Below, in pieces: positions 9,664-19,868 of a stretch of 64,000 bases of DNA (its first letter is position 1; every line of letters starts with the position of its first letter). The DNA comes from Sphingopyxis sp. (GTDB lineage Bacteria > Pseudomonadota > Alphaproteobacteria > Sphingomonadales > Sphingomonadaceae). A model generated the notes under the pieces. That model worked only from the letters and a program-made list of their open reading frames with translations. It made no database searches and was not told where the DNA came from. The position numbers were made by a program, and so were the translations under genes. The stretch lies in assembly GCA_002733865.1 (NCBI GenBank), contig NVXM01000013.1:1-64000 (forward strand). Direction: 5' to 3'.

Positions 9664-11144
9664 TTCGCAGCCTTTTTCCGGCTAATTCCGGTAACCGTAA
9701 AAGCCATTCCCTTCTTTTGAAAATCGATCGTTACTTCATCGCCCTTCTTAAACCCGCGAACCATTCCCGGTTTTGCGAGCTTAAAATCCATAGTCATGCC
9801 GGGCATATTCAGTGATATAATCGGGCTATGCGTCAGGGTAATGGCGTCCTTTTTAATCGCTTCTATCCGTCCCGAGGCTTTGTGCGTTCCCGCATCTTTC
9901 GGAGCAGGCTTTACCTCGCCTTGGATTGGACGAACATCAATGCCCGACAAGTTAGCCTCGGAATCCACAAGGAACTGCCCCGAAACGATCACTTTTTCGC
10001 CCGGCGAGAGGCCTGCGAGTATTTCTGTTTGTCCGCCGCCTTCTCGGCCAATTCTGACTTCAGCCGGGCGGTATCTGCCTTTATCGCTGGACAGCATGAC
10101 CAACGTTCGCGTGCCGGTATCTATAATGGCCTCACTAGGGACCAGAATGGCCGGGCTGCCGATACTTCCAAAATCAACTGCTGCAAACATACCGGGCCTC
10201 AGCTTTCCGCCCTTGTTCGCAAGCTCAATACGTGCAGTCAGCGTTCGGCTGCCGGTTTCTGCTGTAGGCAATATCGCAATAACCTTGCCTCCAAAATCCA
10301 CTCCGGGGAAACTTTGCAGCCTCGCGGTTGCTGATTGTCCAACACGGATCTCTGGCGCTCTTACTTCCGGAATGGCGGCATCGAGCCACACAGTGCCCAG
10401 TCCGTTGATCTGCGCCAAGGGCTGCCCTTCATCCAAGGTCATGCCCTGACGGACATCAAGACGCTCAACAACGCCGCTTATAGGCGTTGTAACCGTATAA
10501 ATGCTGTGCGGCCTGCCTGTGCGCGCTACCTTGCGGATCAAACTGTCCGGCATGCCCAGGAGGCGCATTCTTGCCTTAGCGGCATTGGCAAATTCGGTGT
10601 TACCGCTGCGAGCAAGCGCAATATATTCAGCTTGCGCACCACCCCAATCGGGCACCAGAATATCTGCAAGCGGCGTGCCTGCCGGAACCACGTCACTTGG
10701 CGCACGGCGATAAGTTCTCTCGACGAATCCACCAGACCTCGCCTCTACAATCGCGATGTCCCGTTCGTTAAATTCAATGGTCCCGGTAACGCTCAGACTG
10801 GATTCAATCCTGCCCATTTTGGCTTCTGCGCTGCGAATACCCAGATTTTGGGTAATTGCAGGATCAATGGAAACGCCGGGCTCTCCGCCACCCTCTTCTT
10901 CGCCCGCATATTTGGGCACCAGCTGCATGTCCATGAACGGAGACTTTCCCGGTTTGTCGAATTGTTGATTGGGAAACATTGGGTCGTAGTAATAGAGAAT
11001 ATCCCCTTCACCTTCGGCCACCTGTTCATGCCCAGCGCTGCTGGTGCCGCTGGTGCCGAGCCAATAACCGCCACCGCCAGCGAGAACTATAGCAACAAGA
11101 ACAACCGCGCCCCAACGCGCCTTCTGTTCAGATGAAAGTGTCAT
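9660..11144 (-). CDS. cusB: CusB-type membrane fusion protein with fused C-terminal CusF domain
   Basis: A 494-residue periplasmic adaptor. An N-terminal anchor helix is followed by a short heavy-metal-binding motif ([12 protein letters not shown] ... [12 protein letters not shown]), then lipoyl, hairpin and beta-barrel regions typical of HlyD/CusB proteins. After about residue 420 comes a CusF-like small barrel with His and Met ligands in '[16 protein letters not shown]'. In stand-alone E. coli CusF the second position is Trp44; here it is Met, as in other CusB- or SilB-fused domains. The fused chaperone would pass Cu(I) directly to the pump. The gene overlaps cusA by 4 nt and the outer-membrane gene by 4 nt. 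Confidence 0.93.
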   Translation of the reverse strand: MTLSSEQKARWGAVVLVAIVLAGGGGYWLGTSGTSSAGHEQVAEGEGDILYYYDPMFPNQQFDKPGKSPFMDMQLVPKYAGEEEGGGEPGVSIDPAITQNLGIRSAEAKMGRIESSLSVTGTIEFNERDIAIVEARSGGFVERTYRRAPSDVVPAGTPLADILVPDWGGAQAEYIALARSGNTEFANAAKARMRLLGMPDSLIRKVARTGRPHSIYTVTTPISGVVERLDVRQGMTLDEGQPLAQINGLGTVWLDAAIPEVRAPEIRVGQSATARLQSFPGVDFGGKVIAILPTAETGSRTLTARIELANKGGKLRPGMFAAVDFGSIGSPAILVPSEAIIDTGTRTLVMLSSDKGRYRPAEVRIGREGGGQTEILAGLSPGEKVIVSGQFLVDSEANLSGIDVRPIQGEVKPAPKDAGTHKASGRIEAIKKDAITLTHSPIISLNMPGMTMDFKLAKPGMVRGFKKGDEVTIDFQKKGMAFTVTGISRKKAAK

Positions 11145-12418
11145 GGCAAATTCCGATCATAAGTGAATTTAATGCGAACCGTATCGCGAACAAAAGTTCT
11201 CTCCCGGTCCAGCAAATCGATTTCCGTTTCCGCGAAGACAACCGCTGCATTCAGTGCGGTGCCGAGATCTATCCGACCCGCCGCGTAGCTAATCCGGTCC
11301 ATTTCAGCCTGTTTCTTGGCAAGCGGTAAAAGTGTATTTTGAGAGCGCAACCAGTTCTCTTTATGAGCGCGGTTGGATGCCAAATCAGATTGGAGTTCAG
11401 CAATCAGTTGGCGCCGCAAATCTTCCAGTCTGAGCCGCTCAGCTTCGGATTTCAGCATACTGGCCGCGATGCGCGGATTTTGCCTTTTCTTGGCAAATAT
11501 CGGCAAATCTATCGTGACACCAACAGAAACATACTCGCCATATTCTGGCCGCCGATGGGCATAGGACGCGTTAAAGCTGTAATCGATATTTTTACCTGCG
11601 CGAGCAAGATCAACATCGGCCTCGGCCCGTTTCACCCTGGCTTCGCGAATTTGAAGCAGCGGCAGCAACTCTATCCTCGTAAGCAGCGCTTCACGGTCCA
11701 ATTCAAATTCTGGCGCCTTGCCAGCAATTTCGGGGCTTTCGATTCTAATCCATCGCGAAAGCGTGGCTTTTGCTATTTCAACATCCGCCTCACGCCTGGC
11801 GCGCCGGTCGGCAAGTTCGGCCGTGAGGCGCTCTGGATCAAATGCTTCCGCAGGCCGCGAATATCCGGATTCAAGGCGCGATGCGACGGTGTTCGTCAAA
11901 TCATCGAGGCTATCCTGCAAAATCTTGAGAATATTGAGACGCCGGTGAGCATAGTAAAGATCGACCCACGCAAGAGCAGAATAGAGATGGACATTTTGGA
12001 TCTCATCCTTTTTCCCGGCTTCTGCCGCTACAATATCAGCTGAGGCCTGTTCCGCGCGGGCTCTGCGCTTTGCGATGCTCGGCACATCCTGACTGATACC
12101 AATTCTTTGCCGCGGAAACCCGTTACGGCCTGGCCGCGGTGAAAATTCGAAAGGCCCTGCTATCCGTGTGTCGAGTAGATCGACGCTCAGTTTGGGGTCC
12201 GGCAGTTGATCAGCGGCAATAGCTTCGCTTTGCGCTGCTTCTATCTGCAGTCCTCTTGCCTGAATGCCGGGCGCTTTTTCTTCTGCAAGGTCGATAGCTT
12301 CGGCAAAACTGACTGGCTGCGCATGGAGCGAAAAAGCTGGCAAGCTTAAAGCAAGAGCAGCTAGTGATATGTTGACCACCTTGATGCGGGGCTCTCCCTG
12401 GTTTGGTTTGTGCGCCAT
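11141..12418 (-). CDS. cusC: CusC-like outer-membrane efflux protein (TolC family)
   Basis: About 425 residues from the ATG at 12418; a TTG five codons upstream is the alternative. A signal peptide ending near 'FSLHAQP' precedes the two repeated helix-rich halves of TolC proteins ('PVSFAEAIDLAEEKAPGI', 'LPDPKLSVDLLD'). It forms the outer-membrane channel of the tripartite pump. There is no lipobox, unlike E. coli CusC. It is the first transporter gene of the unit and its stop overlaps the cusB start. Confidence 0.88.
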   Translation of the reverse strand: MAHKPNQGEPRIKVVNISLAALALSLPAFSLHAQPVSFAEAIDLAEEKAPGIQARGLQIEAAQSEAIAADQLPDPKLSVDLLDTRIAGPFEFSPRPGRNGFPRQRIGISQDVPSIAKRRARAEQASADIVAAEAGKKDEIQNVHLYSALAWVDLYYAHRRLNILKILQDSLDDLTNTVASRLESGYSRPAEAFDPERLTAELADRRARREADVEIAKATLSRWIRIESPEIAGKAPEFELDREALLTRIELLPLLQIREARVKRAEADVDLARAGKNIDYSFNASYAHRRPEYGEYVSVGVTIDLPIFAKKRQNPRIAASMLKSEAERLRLEDLRRQLIAELQSDLASNRAHKENWLRSQNTLLPLAKKQAEMDRISYAAGRIDLGTALNAAVVFAETEIDLLDRERTFVRDTVRIKFTYDRNLP

Positions 12419-12607
12419 ATTGTTGCTCGCCAATTCATTTAGATCCAGCGCTCGACTCTCTCGTGGGACGCAGGAATATTTGTAAATTTGTGATAAAAAT
12501 ATACGCGACAGCCCCTGTTTTAGTAGCGGGCGGCAGAGTAATTTTGGTCAAAAGAATGATGCAGCATAGCTGTAATTGAAGTCAGCATATGCTTTTGCAG
12601 ACTATTG

Positions 12608-12982
12608 TCAGATATTAATGGGAGGTCTGATTTCTGGCGTTCGCAGGACGCCAACCGGATGGCTGATCGACAACCGCACCTGAGCGCTGGATGTAACAAT
12701 CCCAGAGAAAATTGCCGACCAACTTCCCATAAAACTGATAGAAGCTGGCGAGCATGATTGCATTGCGGCACAATCGGAACCGCAGCAATCTCCAGAATCG
12801 TTGGATTCATCGAGATCGCCAGCGGCGTGTTCCATTTCCATCTCGTTGCAATCAGGCATTTCTGAATTACCGTCATGATTTTCTGTATGCGACGAACAGC
12901 TCGTGTCTGTAGCCACAGATTGGCTAGCCATGCCGATTAAGGCAAAGCCGAGTAAAAAAAGATAGAACGCTTGCTTTAGCAC
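12608..12982 (-). CDS. Small secreted Cys/His/Met-rich protein ahead of cusC
   Basis: A 124-residue protein with a clear signal peptide (hydrophobic stretch to about residue 24) and a mature part rich in His, Met, Asp and Glu with a Cys cluster 'DCCGSDCAAMQSC'. I do not recognise a named family, but such short metal-ligand-rich proteins often lead cus or cop units in proteobacteria. A role as periplasmic copper buffer or sensor is inferred. About 190 bp separate it from cusC, and 140 bp from the next gene upstream, so it probably heads this unit. Confidence 0.65.
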   Translation of the reverse strand: MLKQAFYLFLLGFALIGMASQSVATDTSCSSHTENHDGNSEMPDCNEMEMEHAAGDLDESNDSGDCCGSDCAAMQSCSPASISFMGSWSAIFSGIVTSSAQVRLSISHPVGVLRTPEIRPPINI

Positions 12983-13122
12983 GCCCTGCTTGTCCAGAAT
13001 TTGCTGAATACCGTCAAGAGTAAGTTCGCTTCTCGATTAAAAACTTCGGTTCAAACTTAGTATATCGATATTCTTTGCGATGAAAAGAAAACGATATTGA
13101 GTTTCCAGATGAGCAATTTCTA

Positions 13123-13479
13123 TTAGGATTGGGCATCAGGCAACTCGCGAAATTGGATAGCGCGATCAACAAATTTCCGCATATGGGAAGCGGCATCTAT
13201 AGTAAGTTGGTGCTGCGTCGATGCGGCTCTGGGGGATATAAAGTCAGCCATTTCCCGTATCAGTTCATGCTGCTCATCCGGCGCCTGCGTAAGCAGGGAA
13301 ATAATGATGTTTTCCAACGCAATCACGCGCACACGAAGATGGACTAGTTCCGTATTGGTAAGTTCAGGAATATCTTGAAGTTCGTCTTTCTGCCGGGCAT
13401 CCGGTCCACCTTCATTTTCCCAGCGAGAAAGCGCTGCTTGCTGCCCGCTTGCTTGACGTTGTGGGGGTTTTTCAATCAT
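13123..13479 (-). CDS. Conserved hypothetical, helical, cytoplasmic
   Basis: A 118-residue protein with no signal peptide or membrane helix. The Gln-rich N-terminus is followed by two amphipathic helices ('TNTELVHLRVRVIALENIIISLL' region, about residues 40-65) that could form a coiled coil. An AGG-containing site precedes the ATG. It lies 36 nt after the channel gene and in the same direction, so it may be the last gene of the copA unit. Function is unknown. Confidence 0.6.
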   Translation of the reverse strand: MIEKPPQRQASGQQAALSRWENEGGPDARQKDELQDIPELTNTELVHLRVRVIALENIIISLLTQAPDEQHELIREMADFISPRAASTQHQLTIDAASHMRKFVDRAIQFRELPDAQS

Positions 13480-13515
13480 CCTAAAATCCTTTCCGGCAGA
13501 GATCTGCCTAAACCA

Positions 13516-13938
13516 TTATGCCGGACTGGTCTCGGTTTCCGTCATCAATATAAAAATTAGTGAGGCGGAACAGCTTATCAGCAAGAAGCCGTTCAATGAT
13601 TCCACGCCCGCCAAAAACCGCAAATGTCCGGTCGGATAAATATCTCCAAGGCCAAGGGATGTATAGTTCACCAAGGAAAAATAGAAAATTTCCATCGATG
13701 AAATATCCATCGGCTTGAAGCCGCCAAGACCAGCGCTGGATCCTGCTACAAACGCAATGGCGTAAAGGCCAGCCTCCGAAATATGTGCGATAGCTGCGGC
13801 ATAAAGCCCAATCACCAGTTTACGGGTTTTACCCAAGCTTGTTGATTTGAGCCATTGATGCGTCCGGTGGATAACCTGAAAGTGGATAAACCCGGTTACT
13901 CCAAACATCGACAGACCAAGAAAAATTGTCCAGATCAA
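13516..13938 (-). CDS. Two-helix potassium-channel-like membrane protein
   Basis: A 140-residue integral membrane protein of the Ion_trans_2 type: N-terminal helix, a second hydrophobic region, a pore loop and a last helix. The pore signature is 'YTSLGLGDIYP', aligned with TVGYGD of K+ channels but with Leu at the Tyr position. It is much shorter than full K+ channels and lacks a regulatory RCK domain. It overlaps the permease gene by 4 nt (ATGA), so the two are translationally coupled. Ion selectivity is an inference. Confidence 0.75.
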   Translation of the reverse strand: MIWTIFLGLSMFGVTGFIHFQVIHRTHQWLKSTSLGKTRKLVIGLYAAAIAHISEAGLYAIAFVAGSSAGLGGFKPMDISSMEIFYFSLVNYTSLGLGDIYPTGHLRFLAGVESLNGFLLISCSASLIFILMTETETSPA

Positions 13939-15272
13939 TGGGAATGCCCTTCCATGCCGGGTTTGGCTTCATCGTCGGTACGCTGGGTCGACAAATAATA
14001 TTTCTCGAAAGCGAAAAAACCTGCAATGCCAGCGAAAGAAATAGCAATGATCATTGGATCACTAGCTGCTTTCATGGTCAGGAATGCTCCAAGGACAATC
14101 AAATCCAGAATGATCGCGCTGAGCAAGATCCAGCCTTTAGCTTCGACATCTTCTTTGAGATGACGATAAACGCCCCAATGGATAACTATATCCATGACCA
14201 GATAAAATATGGCCCCTAAGGATGCTATCCGGCTCAGATCGAAAAACGCAGCCAACAGACCCGCTGCTATAACTGTGAAAACAAGCGTGTGCTTTTGCAC
14301 GTCACCGGGCATTCCAAAATGGCGGTGAGGGATGAGGTTCATGTCTGTGAGCATCGCGAGCATGCGCGATACGGCAAAAACACTGGCAAGAAGTCCCGAT
14401 GCGGTTGCGATGATGGCGACCGTAACCGTGAACCACACGCCATATTCACCAAAGGCAGGGCGAGCCGCCTCTGCCAGCGCATAATCTTTGGCAGCAGCAA
14501 TTTCACTGATGCTTAATGTAGACCCCACGGCGAGCGCCACAGCCATATAGACAACCAAAGATATTGCTAGGGAGATCATGATGGAGCGGCCGATGTTTTT
14601 CTTAGGGTTTACAACCTCGCCGCCGCTATTTGTGATTGTGGTGAAACCCTTGAAAGCCAATATGGCGAGGGCGATGCCAGCAATAAAGCCGGTCGGGGAA
14701 GCTGCTTCGCTTGGTGCAGCCTGGGTGAATTCGAACGTGAACCCGGATGCCCAGAGAATAGTGAGAGAGAAGATTAGTATCCCGCCAATCTTTAATATCG
14801 CGGTGATCGAAGATATCGCGCCGATAATCTTGTTGCCGGCGATGTTGACGATAAACGCGAAGATGATCAGGCCTATCGCCAGTATCGGAACCAGCACGGA
14901 ATCGCGGCCTACATTGAACAATTGGAGCGTGTAGGTTCCGAAAGTTCTGGCAACCAGGCTTTCGTTGATGATCATCGAAAAGGCCATCATCAAGGCAGCT
15001 GCGCCGGTAATGGTCGATGGCCCATATGATTTTTTGAGGATCATCGCGATGCCGCCTGCTGACGGATATTTATTGGATACTTTGATATAGGTATAGGCGC
15101 TGAACCCGCTGATCACAGCCCCTATCAGAAAGGCGAGCGGGAAAAGCGGCCCGGACAATTCAGCAATCTGTCCTGTCAGTGCAAAAATTCCCGCACCGAT
15201 CATGACACCGGTGCCCATGGCTACCGACCCCGCCAGTGTTAAACTGTTTTTATTATATGAACTTTTTTGCAT
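13935..15272 (-). CDS. APC-family amino acid permease
   Basis: A 445-residue permease with about 12 membrane helices. The N-terminal 'GTGVMIGAGIFALTG' is the substrate-binding signature of amino acid/polyamine/organocation transporters. The substrate cannot be read from the sequence. It is preceded by the four-helix protein gene (28 nt gap) and coupled to the channel gene, placing amino-acid or amine transport in the copper unit. Confidence 0.88.
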   Translation of the reverse strand: MQKSSYNKNSLTLAGSVAMGTGVMIGAGIFALTGQIAELSGPLFPLAFLIGAVISGFSAYTYIKVSNKYPSAGGIAMILKKSYGPSTITGAAALMMAFSMIINESLVARTFGTYTLQLFNVGRDSVLVPILAIGLIIFAFIVNIAGNKIIGAISSITAILKIGGILIFSLTILWASGFTFEFTQAAPSEAASPTGFIAGIALAILAFKGFTTITNSGGEVVNPKKNIGRSIMISLAISLVVYMAVALAVGSTLSISEIAAAKDYALAEAARPAFGEYGVWFTVTVAIIATASGLLASVFAVSRMLAMLTDMNLIPHRHFGMPGDVQKHTLVFTVIAAGLLAAFFDLSRIASLGAIFYLVMDIVIHWGVYRHLKEDVEAKGWILLSAIILDLIVLGAFLTMKAASDPMIIAISFAGIAGFFAFEKYYLSTQRTDDEAKPGMEGHSH

Positions 15273-15300
15273 CTATTTTCGCCTTTGAGATATGCCGAGT

Positions 15301-15747
15301 TTATGGCTGCGGTTGTCGTCTTGCAAACCACAGGGTGGTCAAAGGAATGACCAGCCACATTAGGATAGGAACAAAGCCTATATTCGTACCGGGAATCAAA
15401 GGCATGAGCTCGCTATAGCGCCAGCCCCATCCGGATTCAGACGGCATATTAGTAGCTACCCATTCGATAATTACCGTTATTCCGAGCCCAGTCAGCAAAT
15501 AGATGCCAATCATCCAGTAGGTTGGGCGATGCATCCAGTGCCTGTTCCGGTTCAAAATAGAAACCACCGTATAGGCGAGCACCAATATCCCCACGTCGCC
15601 AAATGTTGCCCGCGTGCAACCCAGAGTTTTCTCCCAATAGGTTGCCGACCCGACATCAAAAAATGGCATTTGCAGGATTTCCCAAATGAAGGCCGTGAAA
15701 AACCCGAACGTGGCGATGTGAACCTCAGGCTCTTTGTCAAATTTCAC
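15301..15747 (-). CDS. Conserved four-helix membrane protein of unknown function
   Basis: A 148-residue protein with four predicted membrane helices (about residues 10-27, 48-62, 75-98 and 122-140). It has a single Cys in 'LGCTRATFGD' and charged or aromatic residues between helices. Its start overlaps the methyltransferase stop by 4 nt. I do not recognise the family. Confidence 0.65.
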   Translation of the reverse strand: MKFDKEPEVHIATFGFFTAFIWEILQMPFFDVGSATYWEKTLGCTRATFGDVGILVLAYTVVSILNRNRHWMHRPTYWMIGIYLLTGLGITVIIEWVATNMPSESGWGWRYSELMPLIPGTNIGFVPILMWLVIPLTTLWFARRQPQP

Positions 15748-16397
15748 GAAGCGACAAACTTGGCTTTGAATAGTGAAATGGAGCCGGTTGCTGTTGGGAA
15801 GCTTAGCGTCTTTTCTGTCAGATATCCTGGAGCTACTAATATTTTTTCCAATATACCCTCAGCATTGTGTTTTGTATCTTCGACGCCATCGAGCTGTTGC
15901 ACCGTCATTCGAAACGCAGCGCGCATCAGCGGTGATTTCTGCATTGCATAGTCTGCAATATGCAGCTCTCCGTCCGGGATAAGCAAGCTGCGCATGATTT
16001 TGGCTATCTCGCTCTTTTTTTCGAGCGCTACCTGATGAAACATCAAACTGGATGTTATCTTTGTAGGCTGCCATCCCTTGGGTACCGCTTCTTTTGACAG
16101 AAACCCTGGGATCAATCGAACATTGGGACTGTTTAATTTTTTGGATGCGCGTTCGAGCGCCCCGATATCGGGATCAAGCCCGATAAAATCCGCTTCCGGA
16201 CACTGCTCAGCCAAAACAGCCAACAGGCTTCCGGTTCCGCATCCCACATCCAATATCCTGTCGCCTGGAAGCGGATTGATCTGTTTTACCAGTGCTGAGC
16301 GCCATGCGCTTTCCCGTGTCAGATAGCGGATCACGAGATCATAGAACGGCGTCAGGGCTTTATAGCCGAGTGGCGGGGTGTAATTGTTATTATCCAT
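15744..16397 (-). CDS. Class I SAM-dependent methyltransferase
   Basis: 217 residues from the ATG at 16397 (MDNNNYTPP); the upstream extension of the frame lies inside the preceding gene and is probably not translated. Motif I 'ILDVGCGTGSLLAVLA' binds S-adenosylmethionine, and 'FIGLDPDIGALERA' is motif II. The C-terminal half resembles UbiE/COQ5-type or small-molecule methyltransferases ('LLIPDGELHIADYA'). The substrate is unknown. It overlaps the ATC-hydrolase-like gene by 8 nt, suggesting the two products work in sequence. Confidence 0.85.
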   Translation of the reverse strand: MDNNNYTPPLGYKALTPFYDLVIRYLTRESAWRSALVKQINPLPGDRILDVGCGTGSLLAVLAEQCPEADFIGLDPDIGALERASKKLNSPNVRLIPGFLSKEAVPKGWQPTKITSSLMFHQVALEKKSEIAKIMRSLLIPDGELHIADYAMQKSPLMRAAFRMTVQQLDGVEDTKHNAEGILEKILVAPGYLTEKTLSFPTATGSISLFKAKFVAS

Positions 16398-17163
16398 TTG
16401 CAACTCGTCGATCCGGAGGATCAATTTGCGCCGCCCAACACATATCACACACCGGATCGCCGCGAGATAGTGTTTGTTTGCGGCGATAATGACCGCGCTG
16501 ACCATCATTTGCGATCACATCTGATCCCGGCGTGTCATACAGACACCAGCTGTCGTAAAACGCGTCCATATCGCCCTGATCGCCGGTTTCCTGCACAAGC
16601 TTTCTGACAAAGCTTTGTGGCGGACAATGGGTGAAATGGGTGTAGATATTTTGATCATCCGACCAGTGCTTGACCGCATATCCTGGTGCCCCAGGAGCGG
16701 TGAATGGGAAACGCAATAGTGCTTGGATTGTCCAGCGCAGGCGTTTAGCAGGATCGCGCGTTGCCAAACGAAAGGGCAGCGAAGAGAGCCGCATGAGCGA
16801 TGCATACACATCCCATCCGATATCGGATATTGTCTGACGGGCTGAAACCTTCGATATACCCAGCTTTATCATCACGCGATAGCTAGCTGCGGTATAGATG
16901 GCGAACTCGACCATTATTCGGTTCCCAATATTGGGCAAAGTTTCCAAATCGGCGATGCTTCGCTGAAACTGCACTTCATTATCAAGGGTGTTGAGAAAGC
17001 CATTAACATCCTTCTGGAACCAACGCCTTGGCGTACCGTCTGATAAGCCAAGCCCCCGGCTTAATAATATTTTCCTAGCCGAGCGTGACAAAGCCCAACG
17101 CATTAGGCTGCGGATAATGCGCCATAGCGTTTTGTTTCGAAGCACCCATTTTACGGACATCAA
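16390..17163 (-). CDS. ATC-hydrolase-like protein (L-2-amino-thiazoline-4-carboxylate hydrolase family)
   Basis: A 257-residue protein. The C-terminal 'TLSRGDPVCDMCW' matches the Gly-Asp-x-x-Cys-Asp ending of the family that opens the thiazoline ring to give a cysteine precursor, and 'HCPPQSF' in the middle carries another Cys. Annotated members are often only 'ATC-hydrolase-like', so the reaction is tentative; a link to thiol supply under copper stress is possible. It starts 35 nt after copA. Confidence 0.5.
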   Translation of the reverse strand: MMSVKWVLRNKTLWRIIRSLMRWALSRSARKILLSRGLGLSDGTPRRWFQKDVNGFLNTLDNEVQFQRSIADLETLPNIGNRIMVEFAIYTAASYRVMIKLGISKVSARQTISDIGWDVYASLMRLSSLPFRLATRDPAKRLRWTIQALLRFPFTAPGAPGYAVKHWSDDQNIYTHFTHCPPQSFVRKLVQETGDQGDMDAFYDSWCLYDTPGSDVIANDGQRGHYRRKQTLSRGDPVCDMCWAAQIDPPDRRVANG

Positions 17164-17197
17164 TTTACCATTCTTTCGCTGCGGGGTTATGTAGGTT

Positions 17198-19561
17198 CTA
17201 TAGATTCTGACGCCTCAAGCGCAGCGCATTTCCGATAACCGACACAGATGAGAGGCTCATCGCTGCCGCCGCAATCATCGGGCTCAATAATATACCAAAC
17301 CAAGGATAGAGGATGCCAGCTGCAACCGGTACACCAAGGCCATTGTAGATGAAGGCAAAGAAAAGGTTTTGCCGTATATTGCCCATCGTGAGCTGGCTGA
17401 GATGCCGCGCCTTGGCTATCCCGCCTAGATCACCCTTTACCAGAGTGATTCCGGCGCTTTCCATCGCTACATCGGTGCCCGTCCCCATCGCAATACCCAC
17501 ATCGGCTTTAGCCAAAGCAGGCGCGTCATTGATGCCATCACCAGCCATTGCGACCTTCTTCCCGCCGGCTTGTAACTCGCTGATGACCCGGTGCTTATCT
17601 TCCGGTGAGACATTGGCATGGATTTCATCAATGCCAATGAGCTTCCCAACTGCCTGCGCGGTCGCTTCTGCATCTCCAGTGAGCATAACAACACGGATAT
17701 TGGCTTTATGAAGAGCCTTAATCGCATCAACAGTTGTCGGTTTGATGGGGTCTGCAACGCCGATGAGACCGGCAGGCTTCCCGTCCACGGCGACAAACAT
17801 GACAGTCTGGCCCTGTGATCGTCCATCTTGCGCTTTAGCAATTAGATCAGCGCTGCTCGCGCCGAGCCTTTCCATCATCTTTTCATTGCCGATGGCAACG
17901 CGCAGGTTCTCTGCAGTTGCTTCAACGCCTTCGCCCGTAACAGAACCAAAATCGGTAGCGGCTTCAAAGACCAGCTTTCGTTCTTTAGCTCCTGCAACAA
18001 TCGCGGCTGCCAGTGGATGCTCGCTGGCCATTTCAATCGCAGCCACCAATGAGAGCATCTTGTCTGCATCAAAGCCTGCTTCTGGCTCTACTGATACCAG
18101 CTTTGGTTTGCCTTCCGTGAGAGTGCCGGTCTTGTCGACCACAATGGTGTCAATTTTCTCAAATGTTTCCAGCGCCTCTGCATTTTTGATTAAAATACCG
18201 TTCTGAGCACCCTTCCCTGTCCCAACCATGATTGACATCGGTGTCGCCAAACCCAGCGCGCAAGGACAAGCAATGATCAGCACTGCGACCGCATTGACGA
18301 GCCCATAAGCAAGGGCTGGATGGGGCCCCCAAATCGACCAGATGATGAATGTAATAATCGAGATGAGAATGACTACAGGAACAAACATACCAGCAACGGT
18401 ATCGGCCAGCTTTTGAATAGGCGCGCGGCTGCGCTGCGCGTCTGCGACCATTTGGACAATCTTGGCGAGCAGCGTATCTTTACCCACACGCTCGGCCGTC
18501 ATAACAAAACTGCCCGTTTGGTTCACCGTCCCGCCGGTCACATCATCGCCTTCAGTTTTGCTGACCGGAATAGGTTCGCCGGTGATCATTGACTGATCAA
18601 TCGTACTCGATCCTTTAGCAATGGTGCCATCGACCGGTATTTTATCACCCGGACGCACACGCAATCGGTCGCCTAGTTCAACCTGATCGAGAGAAACTTC
18701 CTGTTCCGAACCATCTTCATTGACCCTCATCGCAATTGGCGGCGCGAGTTCAAGAAGTGCGCGCAATGCACTTGAGGTCTGGCCGCGCGCTTTGAGTTCG
18801 AGCACCTGCCCCAACAAAACGAGTGTGGTAATCACCGCTGCCGCTTCATAATAAACCGCTACATTGCCGTCATGTCCGCGGAACGCGACAGGGAAAATAT
18901 TTGGTAAAAAAGTTGCAACGACGCTGAATATATAAGCAACAGCTACGCCCAGTCCGATCAGCGTGAACATATTGAGGTTCATGGTTTTGACTGACTGGAC
19001 ACCGCGAACGAAGAAAGGCCATGCACCCCAAAGAATTACCGGCGTTGCCAGCAAAAACTGCAACCACTGCGCTACCGAGGGATCGAACCATGTTTTGAAT
19101 GGTTCTCCGGGTATCAAATCTCCCATAGCGTATATAAAGAGCGGCAATGAGAAAACTGCGCTAACCCAAAAACGTTTGCGCATATCAATATATTCAGGAT
19201 CAGGGCCGGTTTCTAGGGAAAACTCTTCCGGTTCAAGCGCCATGCCGCAAATTGGACATGAGCCGGGCCCTTCCTGCCGGATTTCCGGATGCATCGGACA
19301 CGTATAGATCGTTCCGGCGGGCGTATTGTCTTGTGCCTCACGATGCTTTCCAGAAATATAATATTCTGGATCGGCAACAAATTTGGTTTTGCATCCGCCA
19401 GAACAAAAATGATAATCCCGAGCACCATGACGCGCATGATGCTCGGTTTTATCCGGCTCTACAGTCATACCGCAGACGGGGTCTGTGAGATGATCTGAAG
19501 AGCCTTCGTGGCTGTGGTCATGGCCTGTAAGGCCACCGGGGGAAGGATTAACCTCAGCCAT
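17198..19561 (-). CDS. copA: Cu(I)-exporting P1B-type ATPase with YHS and heavy-metal-binding N-terminus
   Basis: 787 residues from the ATG at 19561 (MAEVNPSPG), which overlaps the stop of the upstream gene. The N-terminus has a YHS-type domain ([10 protein letters not shown] ... YHFCSGGC) and a TCPMHPEI ... CPICGM motif instead of classical HMA domains. The membrane part carries C432-P433-C434; DKTGTLT, SEHPLA and GDGINDAP motifs follow, with MSLSSVSV in the last helices as in Cu(I) ATPases. It pumps cytoplasmic Cu(I) to the periplasm. It is the second gene of the CsoR-operator-headed unit. Confidence 0.95.
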   Translation of the reverse strand: MAEVNPSPGGLTGHDHSHEGSSDHLTDPVCGMTVEPDKTEHHARHGARDYHFCSGGCKTKFVADPEYYISGKHREAQDNTPAGTIYTCPMHPEIRQEGPGSCPICGMALEPEEFSLETGPDPEYIDMRKRFWVSAVFSLPLFIYAMGDLIPGEPFKTWFDPSVAQWLQFLLATPVILWGAWPFFVRGVQSVKTMNLNMFTLIGLGVAVAYIFSVVATFLPNIFPVAFRGHDGNVAVYYEAAAVITTLVLLGQVLELKARGQTSSALRALLELAPPIAMRVNEDGSEQEVSLDQVELGDRLRVRPGDKIPVDGTIAKGSSTIDQSMITGEPIPVSKTEGDDVTGGTVNQTGSFVMTAERVGKDTLLAKIVQMVADAQRSRAPIQKLADTVAGMFVPVVILISIITFIIWSIWGPHPALAYGLVNAVAVLIIACPCALGLATPMSIMVGTGKGAQNGILIKNAEALETFEKIDTIVVDKTGTLTEGKPKLVSVEPEAGFDADKMLSLVAAIEMASEHPLAAAIVAGAKERKLVFEAATDFGSVTGEGVEATAENLRVAIGNEKMMERLGASSADLIAKAQDGRSQGQTVMFVAVDGKPAGLIGVADPIKPTTVDAIKALHKANIRVVMLTGDAEATAQAVGKLIGIDEIHANVSPEDKHRVISELQAGGKKVAMAGDGINDAPALAKADVGIAMGTGTDVAMESAGITLVKGDLGGIAKARHLSQLTMGNIRQNLFFAFIYNGLGVPVAAGILYPWFGILLSPMIAAAAMSLSSVSVIGNALRLRRQNL

Positions 19562-19853
19562 TAGCGGTGTTTCCAATCCGGCTCTCAATGAAACGTTTTA
19601 GCGGAATGCCGAACAGCGCAATATACCAGCCATAAGCAAAGCTGCCGACAGCGCCCGCGAAAAAACCGGGCCATGTTAGCCATTTAAATCCAGGGAGCCA
19701 AGGCGCCCAGGCTTCATGCATATGCGCCCATTGAGGAGCTAGCACGCCAAAGCCGATGCAAATCAGATAGCTAACAAGCAGGAATAGACTCAGCGTCCAT
19801 CCCCAAATGAAAATTTGCTTACTCGTTGAGATATTGGACATTTTAATCTCCAT
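19554..19853 (-). CDS. DUF5676-like small membrane protein preceding copA
   Basis: A 99-residue protein with two or three hydrophobic segments (about residues 13-35 and 59-82) and Trp/His-rich loops ('[14 protein letters not shown]'). It matches the small DUF5676-type membrane proteins commonly found directly upstream of copper ATPases. The true start may be the second Met (SNISTS). Its stop overlaps the copA start by 8 nt. The function is not known; a partner or metal-delivery role for CopA is a guess from context. Confidence 0.75.
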   Translation of the reverse strand: MEIKMSNISTSKQIFIWGWTLSLFLLVSYLICIGFGVLAPQWAHMHEAWAPWLPGFKWLTWPGFFAGAVGSFAYGWYIALFGIPLKRFIESRIGNTANG

Positions 19854-19868
19854 CTTTTAGTTGATAAA

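Noticed and set aside
8219..11135. Several long plus-strand frames (for example 8866-9357 and 10335-11135)
   Set aside because: They lie antisense to cusA and cusB, whose motifs and length are unambiguous.
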